Source: Chitinophagales bacterium (GTDB taxonomy: Bacteria > Bacteroidota > Bacteroidia > Chitinophagales > JADJOU01). Taken from it: a stretch of DNA of 64,000 bases. The DNA lies in contig JAEUUY010000006.1 in the NCBI GenBank assembly GCA_016787225.1, positions 62,001 through 126,000 on the forward strand. The letters are read 5' to 3'. The notes under the pieces are model-generated. The model was given only the letters and a program-made list of their open reading frames with translations. It was not told the DNA's origin and did not search any database. The position numbers were made by a program, and so were the translations under genes. Shown here one piece after another: positions 17,947 through 26,544 of this stretch. Position 1 is the stretch's first letter. Each line of letters starts with the position of its first letter.

Positions 17947-19281
17947 ATGGCTTTAGTAGAAGTGTTGCTCCCTGCCATGGGAGAAGGAATAATAGAAGCG
18001 ACCCTTATTTCTTGGATGAAAAATGAAGGAGATTCTGTGGCTATAGACGAGAATCTCATAGAGGTAGCTACCGATAAAGTCAATAGCGAAGTGCCATCCA
18101 CCACATCGGGTACCTTGCATAAAAAACTCTTTGGCGAAAATGATGTGATAGCCGTAGGCAAGCCTTTTGCCATCATATCTACTGGCGGAGAGGCCTCAAC
18201 TAGTCCCGAACCTAAAATGGAAGACAAAACAATAGAAGAACCTAAGGTCGAAAAAATAGTTAAGGAAGAAATAGGCAAAATTGAGCAAAGCATATCATCT
18301 CACGAATCTAAATTGGTAAGCAATGAAGATAGATTCTATTCTCCACTCGTTATAAATATAGCTAGAGAAGAGGGAATAAACCAAGCGGAACTGGATAATG
18401 TGCCGGGAACTGGGCAAAATGGAAGAGTAACCAAAGATGACATTCTCGCTTATATAAATGCTAGAAAGTCAGGTTCATCATTATCCGAATCTACGATAGT
18501 TACAAGTGTAAAGACTGAAGTTAAGCCAACTACACAAATAGTGAAAACAGAAGTCCCTGTTGACTTTGGACCGAATGTGGAAGTGCAGAAAATGGACAGA
18601 ATGAGAAAGCTGATAGGTGAGCATATGATAAAATCCGTTCAGACATCACCTCATGTTTGCAGTTTTGTAGAAGCGGATATGACCAATGTAGTGGTATGGA
18701 GAAATAAGGTTAAAAACAAGTTTAAAGAAAAATACGGAGAAAATTTAACCTTTACCCCTATACTTATTGAAGCTATTGCCAAGGCTTTAATTGAATTTCC
18801 TATGGTTAATTCATCCGTAGATGGAGACAATATTTTGCTTAAAAAAGATATCAATATCGGTATGGCAGCAGCACTTCCAGATGGCAATCTCATAGTGCCA
18901 GTCATAAAAAATGCTGATATGCTGAATCTACTAGGACTAGCCAAGAAAGTAAATGACCTAGGGCAACGCGCTAAGAAAAATCAATTAAAGCCAGATGAAA
19001 TTCAAGGTGGAACTTATACTATGACCAATCTTGGTTCCTTTGGCAATCTTTTCGGCACACCTATAATTAATCAACCTCAAGTAGCCATTCTGGGAGTAGG
19101 TGCAATCGTGAAAAAACCTGTAGTGATTGAGTCTCCAGAAGGGGATACTATTGGTATTCGATCGATGATGTACCTATCTCATAGCTATGACCATAGAATC
19201 GTAGATGGCATGCTCGGCGGTACATTCGTAAAGAGAGTAGCAGAGATTTTGGAAGGGTTTGATGTGAATAGGGAGGTGTAA
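17947..19281 (+). CDS. Dihydrolipoamide acyltransferase (2-oxoacid dehydrogenase E2)
   Basis: E2 carries acyl groups on a lipoyl arm in 2-oxoacid dehydrogenase complexes. The 444-residue protein has one N-terminal lipoyl domain with the lipoylated Lys in EVATDKVNSEVPS (K44). An E/K-rich linker follows, then a peripheral subunit-binding domain at about 127-165 (SPLVINIAREEG...GRVTKDDILAYI), a second linker, and the acyltransferase core ending in SYDHRIVDGMLGG with the catalytic His near residue 414. No E1 or E3 gene is adjacent, so the substrate (branched-chain, pyruvate or 2-oxoglutarate) is unproven; a branched-chain role is plausible for a single lipoyl domain with a DKVNSEVPS motif. Confidence 0.9.
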   Translation: MALVEVLLPAMGEGIIEATLISWMKNEGDSVAIDENLIEVATDKVNSEVPSTTSGTLHKKLFGENDVIAVGKPFAIISTGGEASTSPEPKMEDKTIEEPKVEKIVKEEIGKIEQSISSHESKLVSNEDRFYSPLVINIAREEGINQAELDNVPGTGQNGRVTKDDILAYINARKSGSSLSESTIVTSVKTEVKPTTQIVKTEVPVDFGPNVEVQKMDRMRKLIGEHMIKSVQTSPHVCSFVEADMTNVVVWRNKVKNKFKEKYGENLTFTPILIEAIAKALIEFPMVNSSVDGDNILLKKDINIGMAAALPDGNLIVPVIKNADMLNLLGLAKKVNDLGQRAKKNQLKPDEIQGGTYTMTNLGSFGNLFGTPIINQPQVAILGVGAIVKKPVVIESPEGDTIGIRSMMYLSHSYDHRIVDGMLGGTFVKRVAEILEGFDVNREV

Positions 19282-19290
19282 GAGTGCTCT

Positions 19291-19334
19291 TAACCACGAA
19301 AGACGCAAAGAAAATTCACAAAGAACACAAGGAG
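19291..19334 (+). repeat. Left imperfect inverted repeat beside the GxxExxY relic
   Basis: A purine-rich run of CACGAA / CACAAAG / CACAAGG words. Its reverse complement resembles 19481-19520 (about 70 percent by eye). Together they bracket the GxxExxY remnant, as if a small cassette had inserted after the E2 gene. Confidence 0.55.
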
Positions 19335-19340
19335 TTAAAA

Positions 19341-19466
19341 ATGAGTGAAAATGAAATTTCCACAATAGTATTTGATTGTGGTCTCAAAGTACATAAAAAT
19401 CTAGGACCTAGATTATTAGAAAGTGCATAAGAAGAATGCTAATGTTATGAGTTAAGCGTATTATTA
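19341..19466 (+). pseudogene. Remnant of a GxxExxY protein gene
   Basis: The frame begins MSENEISTIVFDCGLKVHKN and continues with LGPRLLESA, a strong match to the N-terminus of the GxxExxY family (PF13366). Where the family reads roughly ESVYEECLxYEL, this copy has a TAA in place of the Tyr codon and a second TAA in place of the Leu codon, followed by CYEL. The rest of the roughly 125-residue protein is missing. This is a decayed, truncated copy. The family's function is not established. Confidence 0.8.
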
Positions 19467-19480
19467 ATGGAACTATCTAA

Positions 19481-19520
19481 CCTTGTGAACTTCATGAAAA
19501 ATCCTTGTGCCCCTTGTGAT
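19481..19520 (-). repeat. Right imperfect inverted repeat beside the GxxExxY relic
   Basis: Contains CCTTGTG words (three copies) that are the complement of the CACAAGG words in 19291-19334. It ends 12 bases before the start of the next gene, so it also forms that gene's immediate upstream region. Confidence 0.5.
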
Positions 19521-19531
19521 AAAAAAAATAT

Positions 19532-21352
19532 ATGAAATCCTACCTCACCCTTCTTCGTCATATTCTCCCGCACAAAAAGCTAGTAGGACTTTTCGCAGTA
19601 TTTAGTGTCCTCACGGTGATTTTTTCGCTGGTGAGTTTAGTGATGTTGGTACCATTTTTAGAATTACTTTTTGATAAAACACCGCTCATTCTCGAACAAC
19701 CGAAATTTAGTTTTTCCAAAAGCTATTTCATTGATTCGTTTTATTATTTTCTATCCCTACAGATACAGCAGAAAGGAAAAATAGCTGCACTCGGTTTCTT
19801 TTGTATTGTGGTTTGTATTATATTTCTCCTTAAAAACCTCTTTCGCTACCTAGCCCTTTATGTATTAGCGCCTTTGCGAAACCATATGATATATGACTTG
19901 AGAGACCGCATGTATCAGCGTCTCATTCGCCTGCCTATTTCCTTTTTTCAGAAAAATAATAAAGGAGATATTATTACCAAATTTACTTCGGACTTGTCCG
20001 AAATTGAATATAGTATTATCAATACCTTGGAGACGTCTATTCAGTCGCCTCTCAATATTATTCTATTTCTAGCAGCTATGCTCACGATGAGTGCCAAGCT
20101 CACCTTATTTGTTTTTGGCATGATTCTCGTCATGGCTCTCATTATTGGCAGAATAGGGAAAAGCTTGAAGAAAGAAAGCAGTGAAGGCAAGGAAGTAACT
20201 GGTAGACTTACTTCTATTTTGGATGAAAGTATTTATGGTATCAAAATCATTCAGGCGTTTTTTGTTCAGAGTTGGATTTATGAAAAATTTAAACTGGAAA
20301 ATAAAAACTACTTCGAGACTTATAGTCGAATGTATCGCAAACGAGATTTGTCTTCACCCCTGACAGAATTTTTAGCTATTGTCGTAGTTTGTCTCGTTTT
20401 ATGGTTTGGTGGACAAATTGTATTAAGTAATCAGGAATTGAATGCCGATGGATTGACTGCTTCTACCTTTATAGCCTTTATGGTCGTCTTTTCTCAACTC
20501 ATACCACCAGCCAAGAGTTTTTCATCGGCTGTTTATGAAATAAAAAAAGGGATGGCATCCTATGAACGAATTCAAACCATCCTATCAGAAAATACAATTA
20601 ATTTTAATGAGGAAGGACTGAAAAAAACAAAGTTCGAATCTGCCTTAAGATTAGAGAATATTTCTTTTCAATACGAAAATTCTGAGTTGAATTCTCTAAA
20701 CAATATCTGTTTTCAATTTGATAAAGGAAAAAAATATGCTCTCGTGGGTCAGAGTGGTGCAGGCAAAAGTACCCTTCTAGATTTAATATTGGGTTTTTAT
20801 CAACCTACAAAAGGCATGATAAAAATTGACGACGAAAATATTCAAAATATTGCCTTAGAGTCTTATCGTTCGCTATTCGGATTAGTAACGCAAGAGGCTC
20901 TCCTTTTTAATGATACTATTGATAATAATTTATCTTTTGGTCAATCACAACCTAGTGCTATAAAACAAGCTTTAGAAATAGGAAATGCAAGCGAATTTGC
21001 CAAACGGATATCTAACAATAATATAGGAGAGCGCGGCAGCGTTCTCAGCGGTGGAGAAAAGCAGCGACTGACCATAGCTAGAGTAGCTTTCCGTAATCCA
21101 GAAATAGTTTTGCTAGACGAAGCCACCTCTGCACTCGATAGTCAGAACGAAGCGGAGGTGCAGAAAGCCTTAGATATTTTATTAGAAAATAAAACGAGCA
21201 TCATTATTGCTCATCGATTGAGTACGGTGAAAAATGCAGACTGTATTATTCTGATGGATGAAGGCGAAATCATCGCTACAGGCACACATGAATCCCTTTA
21301 TACTGAAAATGCGAAGTACAAAAATATGGTGGACTTACAGAGTTTGGGGTAA
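19532..21352 (+). CDS. ABC transporter, fused permease and ATPase (MsbA-like)
   Basis: The 606-residue half-transporter has an N-terminal membrane domain with about six helices (residues 15-320) and a C-terminal ATPase. Walker A is GQSGAGKST, the signature is LSGGEKQR, Walker B is IVLLDEAT, and the switch His is in IIAHRLS. This matches type I exporters of the MsbA/lipid or multidrug class. The likely substrate is lipid A or another lipid, but homology to multidrug exporters is equally good. It lies directly after the GxxExxY relic and shortly before an L,D-transpeptidase gene. Confidence 0.88.
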   Translation: MKSYLTLLRHILPHKKLVGLFAVFSVLTVIFSLVSLVMLVPFLELLFDKTPLILEQPKFSFSKSYFIDSFYYFLSLQIQQKGKIAALGFFCIVVCIIFLLKNLFRYLALYVLAPLRNHMIYDLRDRMYQRLIRLPISFFQKNNKGDIITKFTSDLSEIEYSIINTLETSIQSPLNIILFLAAMLTMSAKLTLFVFGMILVMALIIGRIGKSLKKESSEGKEVTGRLTSILDESIYGIKIIQAFFVQSWIYEKFKLENKNYFETYSRMYRKRDLSSPLTEFLAIVVVCLVLWFGGQIVLSNQELNADGLTASTFIAFMVVFSQLIPPAKSFSSAVYEIKKGMASYERIQTILSENTINFNEEGLKKTKFESALRLENISFQYENSELNSLNNICFQFDKGKKYALVGQSGAGKSTLLDLILGFYQPTKGMIKIDDENIQNIALESYRSLFGLVTQEALLFNDTIDNNLSFGQSQPSAIKQALEIGNASEFAKRISNNNIGERGSVLSGGEKQRLTIARVAFRNPEIVLLDEATSALDSQNEAEVQKALDILLENKTSIIIAHRLSTVKNADCIILMDEGEIIATGTHESLYTENAKYKNMVDLQSLG

Positions 21353-21356
21353 GAAT

Positions 21357-21983
21357 ATGAATTACAAAATTGCAACTTTAGTTGTAGCAGTCTTATTTTT
21401 TTTTGGCTTGTTATATTTCGATTCACGATATAATTTCTCAGACTATACCTCTATATACAATGACCTTCATTTAAAGACAAAACTCAACCTCTCCATTTTT
21501 GAAAAAGCCTTGGAAGGCAAAAGAAAACATTGCAAATACACCCGCTACATTTCCATTATAGATTTTAGAGAACCTTCTACCAGTAAGCGATTCTATCTTA
21601 TCGATTTACAGAAACGAAAGTTATTATATCAAACTTATGTAGCTCATGGAAAAAATTCCGGAGAAAACTTTGCTACTAAATTTTCCAATAAAGAAGACTC
21701 TCATATGTCTAGTCTCGGTTTCTATAAAACAGGCGAAACATACTATGGCAAACATGGATATTCTCTAAGACTGCATGGACTAGAAGAAGGAATCAATGAT
21801 AATGCATATAAACGTGCTATCGTCTTACATGGCGCAGACTATGTGAGTGAAGATTTTATCAATCAACATGGAAGACTAGGTAGAAGTCATGGTTGCCCAG
21901 CCTTACCTGTAGATTTAGCCAAAGAAATTATTGACAAAATAAAAGGAGGCAGCTGCCTATATATTTATCAAGATAATTATTAA
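21357..21983 (+). CDS. Murein L,D-transpeptidase catalytic-domain protein
   Basis: Read from the ATG at 21357, four bases after the ABC gene, the protein is 208 residues with an N-terminal membrane anchor or signal (about residues 4-20). The C-terminal half carries HGKNSGENFATKFSN, LRLHGLE, VLHGADY and the active-site motif GRSHGCPAL with the catalytic Cys, as in PF13645-type L,D-transpeptidase-like proteins that act on peptidoglycan stem peptides in the periplasm. Longer in-frame starts inside the ABC gene were rejected because they precede the hydrophobic segment with unrelated sequence. The end overlaps the convergent gene by 4 bases. Confidence 0.85.
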   Translation: MNYKIATLVVAVLFFFGLLYFDSRYNFSDYTSIYNDLHLKTKLNLSIFEKALEGKRKHCKYTRYISIIDFREPSTSKRFYLIDLQKRKLLYQTYVAHGKNSGENFATKFSNKEDSHMSSLGFYKTGETYYGKHGYSLRLHGLEEGINDNAYKRAIVLHGADYVSEDFINQHGRLGRSHGCPALPVDLAKEIIDKIKGGSCLYIYQDNY

Positions 21984-23377
21984 ACAAAAAATTCCTGATG
22001 CAATTCAGGTATTTCTATAAAATCATACCCCGCCTTAATCAATTTCGTCATAAAATTATTCTGAACAGGATATTCGCCATGAACTAAAAACAACTTATCT
22101 ACTTTTTTGGGGTCTTGACAAGAAAGAAAGTGCAACATATCTGAGTAGTCCCCGTGTGCAGAAAAGGATTTTATTTTCTTTATTTGAGCTATTTTATTCA
22201 TGTATTGGCCAAAGATTCTTACCTGTGGCTCATCTCTCAGCAAGCGAGCTCCCAGGCTATTAGGCTCACAATAGCCTACAATTAAGATGGTGTTTTTCTC
22301 CTTTTCAATATTATGCGCTATGTGATGTTTAATTCTACCGAATTCTGCCATACCAGATGCTGATATTATAATACAAGGATCTTTATAATCATTCAGAGCT
22401 TGAGAATCCTCCTTTTCACTGATATAAACCAAATTTTTAAAATCAAAAGGGTCTTCATCTTTCTCCATCACTTCTAGTATATGCTTATTATAACATGCCT
22501 TATTTTTTTTCGTAATCTCTGTAGCTGCTATAGAGAGAGGACTATCTACAAAAACTCTTATAGGAGGCAACTTGCCAGCAAGGTCTAGTTTATTGAGTGC
22601 ATAGACAATTTCTTGCGTTCGACCGACGCTAAATGCTGGAATGATTAATTTTCCTTTGCGCTCTATACACGTTTCCTGAACTATTTCATAGAAAACTTTT
22701 TCATTTAAAGCCGCATCGTCATGCAGTGAATCTCCATAAGTGCTTTCACATATTATAATGTCTGCTTGTGGAAATTTTTCGGGATTTTTCAAAAATGGAT
22801 GTCCATATCTACCTATGTCTCCTGTAAAACAAATTTTTCTCGTTTTACCCTTCTCGGTCACATTCAAATTGACAGCACAACTGCCTAAAATATGTCCTAC
22901 TTCTGTATACATGCATTCTATGCCTGGTATCACTTCAAAATAGTTATTCATCTTTCTGTCAACCAATCTTGAAAGCGCTACTTCGGCATCTTTCATGGTA
23001 TATAGCGGTTGAATTGGGGATAGGCCTGAGGACATTCTACGTTTATTAATGAACTTAGTATCCTCTTCTTGAATCTTTGCACTATCCTTTAGAAGAATTT
23101 CTACCAAGTCGGCGGTAGCAGGCGAACAATATATTGGCCCAGTAAATCCTTCTTTTACCAGTTTAGGAAGCAGTCCTGAATGATCAATATGAGCATGTGA
23201 TAGCACGACAGCACTTACTTCTTTAGGATCAAATCCAAAATGATGATTCAAAGATTGAATATCTTTACCCCCCTGAAAAAGTCCACAATCTAAAAGGATT
23301 TTTCTACCATCAGACAATGTAAGCAAATGCTTACTGCCGGTGACAGTTCTTGCTGCACCGTGAAATGAAATCTTCAT
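21980..23377 (-). CDS. MBL-fold beta-CASP hydrolase (RNA-processing type)
   Basis: The 465-residue protein has the metallo-beta-lactamase signature HAHIDHSG at residues 61-68, a further metal site in GDIGRYG, the CESTYGD motif, and the beta-CASP/RMMBL elements around IISASGMAE and LVHGE. The family includes CPSF73-like and RNase-like nucleases that process RNA. It is cytoplasmic, with no signal peptide. The exact substrate is unknown. It is convergent with the L,D-transpeptidase gene. Confidence 0.9.
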   Translation of the reverse strand: MKISFHGAARTVTGSKHLLTLSDGRKILLDCGLFQGGKDIQSLNHHFGFDPKEVSAVVLSHAHIDHSGLLPKLVKEGFTGPIYCSPATADLVEILLKDSAKIQEEDTKFINKRRMSSGLSPIQPLYTMKDAEVALSRLVDRKMNNYFEVIPGIECMYTEVGHILGSCAVNLNVTEKGKTRKICFTGDIGRYGHPFLKNPEKFPQADIIICESTYGDSLHDDAALNEKVFYEIVQETCIERKGKLIIPAFSVGRTQEIVYALNKLDLAGKLPPIRVFVDSPLSIAATEITKKNKACYNKHILEVMEKDEDPFDFKNLVYISEKEDSQALNDYKDPCIIISASGMAEFGRIKHHIAHNIEKEKNTILIVGYCEPNSLGARLLRDEPQVRIFGQYMNKIAQIKKIKSFSAHGDYSDMLHFLSCQDPKKVDKLFLVHGEYPVQNNFMTKLIKAGYDFIEIPELHQEFFV

Positions 23378-23385
23378 TAATTACT

Positions 23386-25545
23386 TTATTTTATCAACCT
23401 AACTTCAGTCCTCCTGTTCTTACTCATTTCTTCATTAGAACAGTCATAATTATCTTTACTATCGCAGTGACAGTTGTTCGCTGGTTTTTCTTCTCCAAAA
23501 TAGCGACCGATAATCTGGGCTTCGTTAGCACCACGCATAAAGAAAAGCTTCGTTGCCTCCGCTAATCGCTGTCTAGATAAGACGAGGTTTGTTTTGGCAT
23601 CTCCTTGACAGTCGGTATGTGCACTCAATTCTAAACGGTAATTTGGATTCTTATTTAGTTCTTTAATGATGTTGCTCATTTGTTTGTCTACAGCAGCTGT
23701 AATGTTCCACTGTGTGGTCTCGTAATAAATAACAAATCGGTCTGTCGGTTTCTCTTCTACAGCTGCACTAGGCTTAGGTGAGCTAGACTCATTCTTTTTT
23801 TCAGGTAGATCACTTGTTACAAATATTTTGTTTTTATCTCCGGTAAACTTCATAACCGGGCTTACAAAGCCTAGTTCAGGTACCTCCACTTTATACTCTT
23901 CATTTTGATATAAGACTACTTGACCTATACCAGATTCATCAGTATATCCAGAGTAATTGGTACAATCCGCTGTATTCGTGATTTTATAGAACACATTCGG
24001 ATAGGTATTTTCGAAAGGATGTGACAAAAGAACAAATGTTACAAAATCCTTTGGAAGATTTCGTCTAGCCTCCAGATCAAGTCGTGTTTCAAATGGATAT
24101 AAGTTTGTATCTACCAATTGATGATAGTCACCAGTTACCACAACTTTCTTATACCCAATAGGAGATAAAGTCGTTGTAATTTGACCCAATTCATTTGTTT
24201 TCATTTCCACTTTTTCTGATGGTATTGAAATTTTCATACCGCTAATAGGTCTTTTTAATTCATCCTTTACGGTGATAGTTGTTTTAATTTTATCAAATGA
24301 TTGCTTATAAATTCTATCTGAATGGAAATCAAACTTATTTACAAATCTATTAGATGTAAAGTAACCTACATTTTTCTTCGGATGATAAAACAAGGCATAA
24401 TCGTCATTTTCAGAATTAAAGTTTGCCCCTAAATTATAAGTTCTATTGAATCGAGAACCTTTCCCTCTGACTCCAGCATAAATATCTAACTTACCTAGTC
24501 CATAATGCCCAGTGGATGCAAAGAATATAACACGATCATCATAAATAGTTGGGAAACACTCATCGCCAGGGGTATTTACATAGGTTCCTAGACTTTTCAC
24601 ATTTTTCACTTTCGTATGATTTTCTATTTCTCCTATCCATAAATCATATCCTCCTAGTCCACCTGGTTGATTACTAGAAAAAATTAGATATTTTTCATCA
24701 CTGGTTAGCATAGGATGAATAAAGTCGTATTTACCCTTATCAATCTCTATTTCAATAGGAATAAATCGCTCCCAAGCAAGACTACCATCTTCTGGTTTTC
24801 TTTTTGAGAAATAGATAAACATTCGGTCATTGTCCTCATCTAGCCTAGTCGCATAAATGATATCAAGCTTCTTGGACATAGTATAAGGTCCATATTCAAA
24901 ACCTCCCCATCTATTTATCTGTCTGCGATGATCTACATCAAAGAACATAAAATCATGTCGAGAGTAATTATAGGTTAAATTTCCTTCTATATTTAATGGA
25001 TTTGTATTGCTCTTACAAGGCATTCCTGCATTTAGGGTATGAATAGTGTTATCGTCAATAATGTAAGGATAATACTCTGTTCTTCTGGTTTCATATCCCA
25101 TGAGCTCAGGCTCTTTCACTGGTTTACTGTAAATAAACTTATTGCTTTGACCACCCGGCAATAAATCTGATTTAACACAAGTTGGGCACAAATTGATATA
25201 TCGAATAAAAGATTCCTTAGCTAAAGCTGTATAGCCAGTAACTGAGTATAAATGATACATATCAAAATGATAATTCATGCTGTCCTTCATAAGAGATTTG
25301 GCCTGCTCCATATGATAGATAGATGTCTCATAATCGTTTTGGTTAAAATAATTCTTGCCTAGCTTATAATGAAGGTAATCATTGTTTGGATCCTTTTCTA
25401 GTGCACAATTAAAATACTTTATAGCCTTAGCATAATTGTGTGCCTTCTCAGCCTTGATTGCCTTTTGGATGGTGACATAATCCTGAGCAATTAGCTTAGA
25501 AGTTATCAAAATTAGCATTAATAAGGATTTAAAAAACTTATTCAT
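23386..25545 (-). CDS. PorE-like TPR/propeller/OmpA protein, second copy
   Basis: The 719-residue protein repeats the architecture of the gene at 15838: signal peptide (MNKFFKSLLMLILITSKLIAQ), TPR helices at about 25-125, PD40-type propeller strands at about 150-420 (FSSNQPGGLGGYDLWIG), a carboxypeptidase-regulatory-like beta domain at about 430-480, and a C-terminal OmpA-like domain with SAHTDCQGDAKTNLVLSRQRLAEA. It has many Cys near the C-terminus (NNCHCDSKDNYDCS), which the other copy lacks. Role in T9SS anchoring is inferred from architecture only. It ends 8 bases before the beta-CASP gene's start on the same strand. Confidence 0.85.
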   Translation of the reverse strand: MNKFFKSLLMLILITSKLIAQDYVTIQKAIKAEKAHNYAKAIKYFNCALEKDPNNDYLHYKLGKNYFNQNDYETSIYHMEQAKSLMKDSMNYHFDMYHLYSVTGYTALAKESFIRYINLCPTCVKSDLLPGGQSNKFIYSKPVKEPELMGYETRRTEYYPYIIDDNTIHTLNAGMPCKSNTNPLNIEGNLTYNYSRHDFMFFDVDHRRQINRWGGFEYGPYTMSKKLDIIYATRLDEDNDRMFIYFSKRKPEDGSLAWERFIPIEIEIDKGKYDFIHPMLTSDEKYLIFSSNQPGGLGGYDLWIGEIENHTKVKNVKSLGTYVNTPGDECFPTIYDDRVIFFASTGHYGLGKLDIYAGVRGKGSRFNRTYNLGANFNSENDDYALFYHPKKNVGYFTSNRFVNKFDFHSDRIYKQSFDKIKTTITVKDELKRPISGMKISIPSEKVEMKTNELGQITTTLSPIGYKKVVVTGDYHQLVDTNLYPFETRLDLEARRNLPKDFVTFVLLSHPFENTYPNVFYKITNTADCTNYSGYTDESGIGQVVLYQNEEYKVEVPELGFVSPVMKFTGDKNKIFVTSDLPEKKNESSSPKPSAAVEEKPTDRFVIYYETTQWNITAAVDKQMSNIIKELNKNPNYRLELSAHTDCQGDAKTNLVLSRQRLAEATKLFFMRGANEAQIIGRYFGEEKPANNCHCDSKDNYDCSNEEMSKNRRTEVRLIK

Positions 25546-25569
25546 GTATGTTTAATTATTTTAGGTTTA

Positions 25570-25609
25570 GACTATCAAAAGCTTATTAAAAACAAGCTTT
25601 TAAATAGTC
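25570..25609. other. Strong hairpin upstream of the second PorE-like gene
   Basis: GACTAT (25570-25575) pairs with ATAGTC (25604-25609), and AAAAGCTT (25577-25584) pairs with AAGCTTTT (25594-25601). The hairpin is 25 bases upstream of the ATG at 25545 (minus strand), so it would lie in that gene's leader. No T-run follows on either strand, so a terminator is unlikely. Confidence 0.5.
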
Positions 25610-25782
25610 CTATATAAATAGATGGACAAATTTAACAATTTATCTCAATTTGACTGTCTTTTTAAAAAGAAGGAACAAAAATATCACTTTCTTGCGCCGA
25701 ATATGATATAGTCTTAACTTCCTTTAGGCTATTTAACTAAGTTCTGAGAAAGGTTTTGTTGCATCTTTCTACATTTGTGAAA

Positions 25783-26544
25783 ATGTCTGGAAAGAAACGA
25801 TTTTTTATAAGGTTATCCTACGATGGCACTAATTTTTGCGGGTGGCAAAATCAAAATGAGCAAGAATCTGTTCAGGGGACTATTGAATCCGCTTTGACCA
25901 CCTTATTTCGCTCTCCTCAAAAGATTGTAGGCTGTGGCAGGACTGATACAGGAGTGCATGCAGACGATTACTACGCGCACTGGGATATAGAGGACGTTCC
26001 TGATAGTTCTATCTGTATGAAGCTAAATTCCATTCTCCCTAGGAGTATTGCGATCAAGGAGATATTTGAGGTACCAGTAGAAACCAATAGTAGATACCAT
26101 GCTACAAAAAGAACCTACCATTACTTTATTCACACGCAAAAGAATCCCTTTCGTAGACTTTACAGTTATGAATATTTACATCATCAACTTCATTTAGAAC
26201 TGATGCAGCAAGCGGCCACGGAATTATTAGCATACAACGAGTTTTTGCCCCTGATAAAATTAGACAAGGAAAAACAGAAAACAAAATGCACTCTTTATAC
26301 CAGTAAAATAGAACAATTAGAGGAACATTATTACCGATATGAAATATCGGCAAATAGATTTCTGCATAATATGGTTAGGCGCATTGTGGGGACTCTCGTG
26401 CTAATCGGTAGAGAGAAGCTATCGCTAGAAGAGTTTCATATAAGCATGCAACAGCAATCCCCCCTTCGGCTTATTAATTTAGCACCAGCGAATGGCTTAC
26501 ATCTAGTTAAACTTGATTATCCTTTCTTAGAAAATGGAGACTAA
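25783..26544 (+). CDS. truA: tRNA pseudouridine synthase A
   Basis: TruA makes pseudouridine at positions 38-40 of tRNA anticodon arms. The 253-residue protein (from the ATG at 25783) begins MSGKKRFFIRLSYDGTNFCG, has WQNQ and the catalytic Asp in GCGRTDTGVHA, and the C-terminal NRFLHNMVRRIVGTLV motif. A TTG 27 bases upstream is in frame but gives no family-like residues. The 3' end overlaps the ABC transporter start by 11 bases. Confidence 0.94.
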   Translation: MSGKKRFFIRLSYDGTNFCGWQNQNEQESVQGTIESALTTLFRSPQKIVGCGRTDTGVHADDYYAHWDIEDVPDSSICMKLNSILPRSIAIKEIFEVPVETNSRYHATKRTYHYFIHTQKNPFRRLYSYEYLHHQLHLELMQQAATELLAYNEFLPLIKLDKEKQKTKCTLYTSKIEQLEEHYYRYEISANRFLHNMVRRIVGTLVLIGREKLSLEEFHISMQQQSPLRLINLAPANGLHLVKLDYPFLENGD

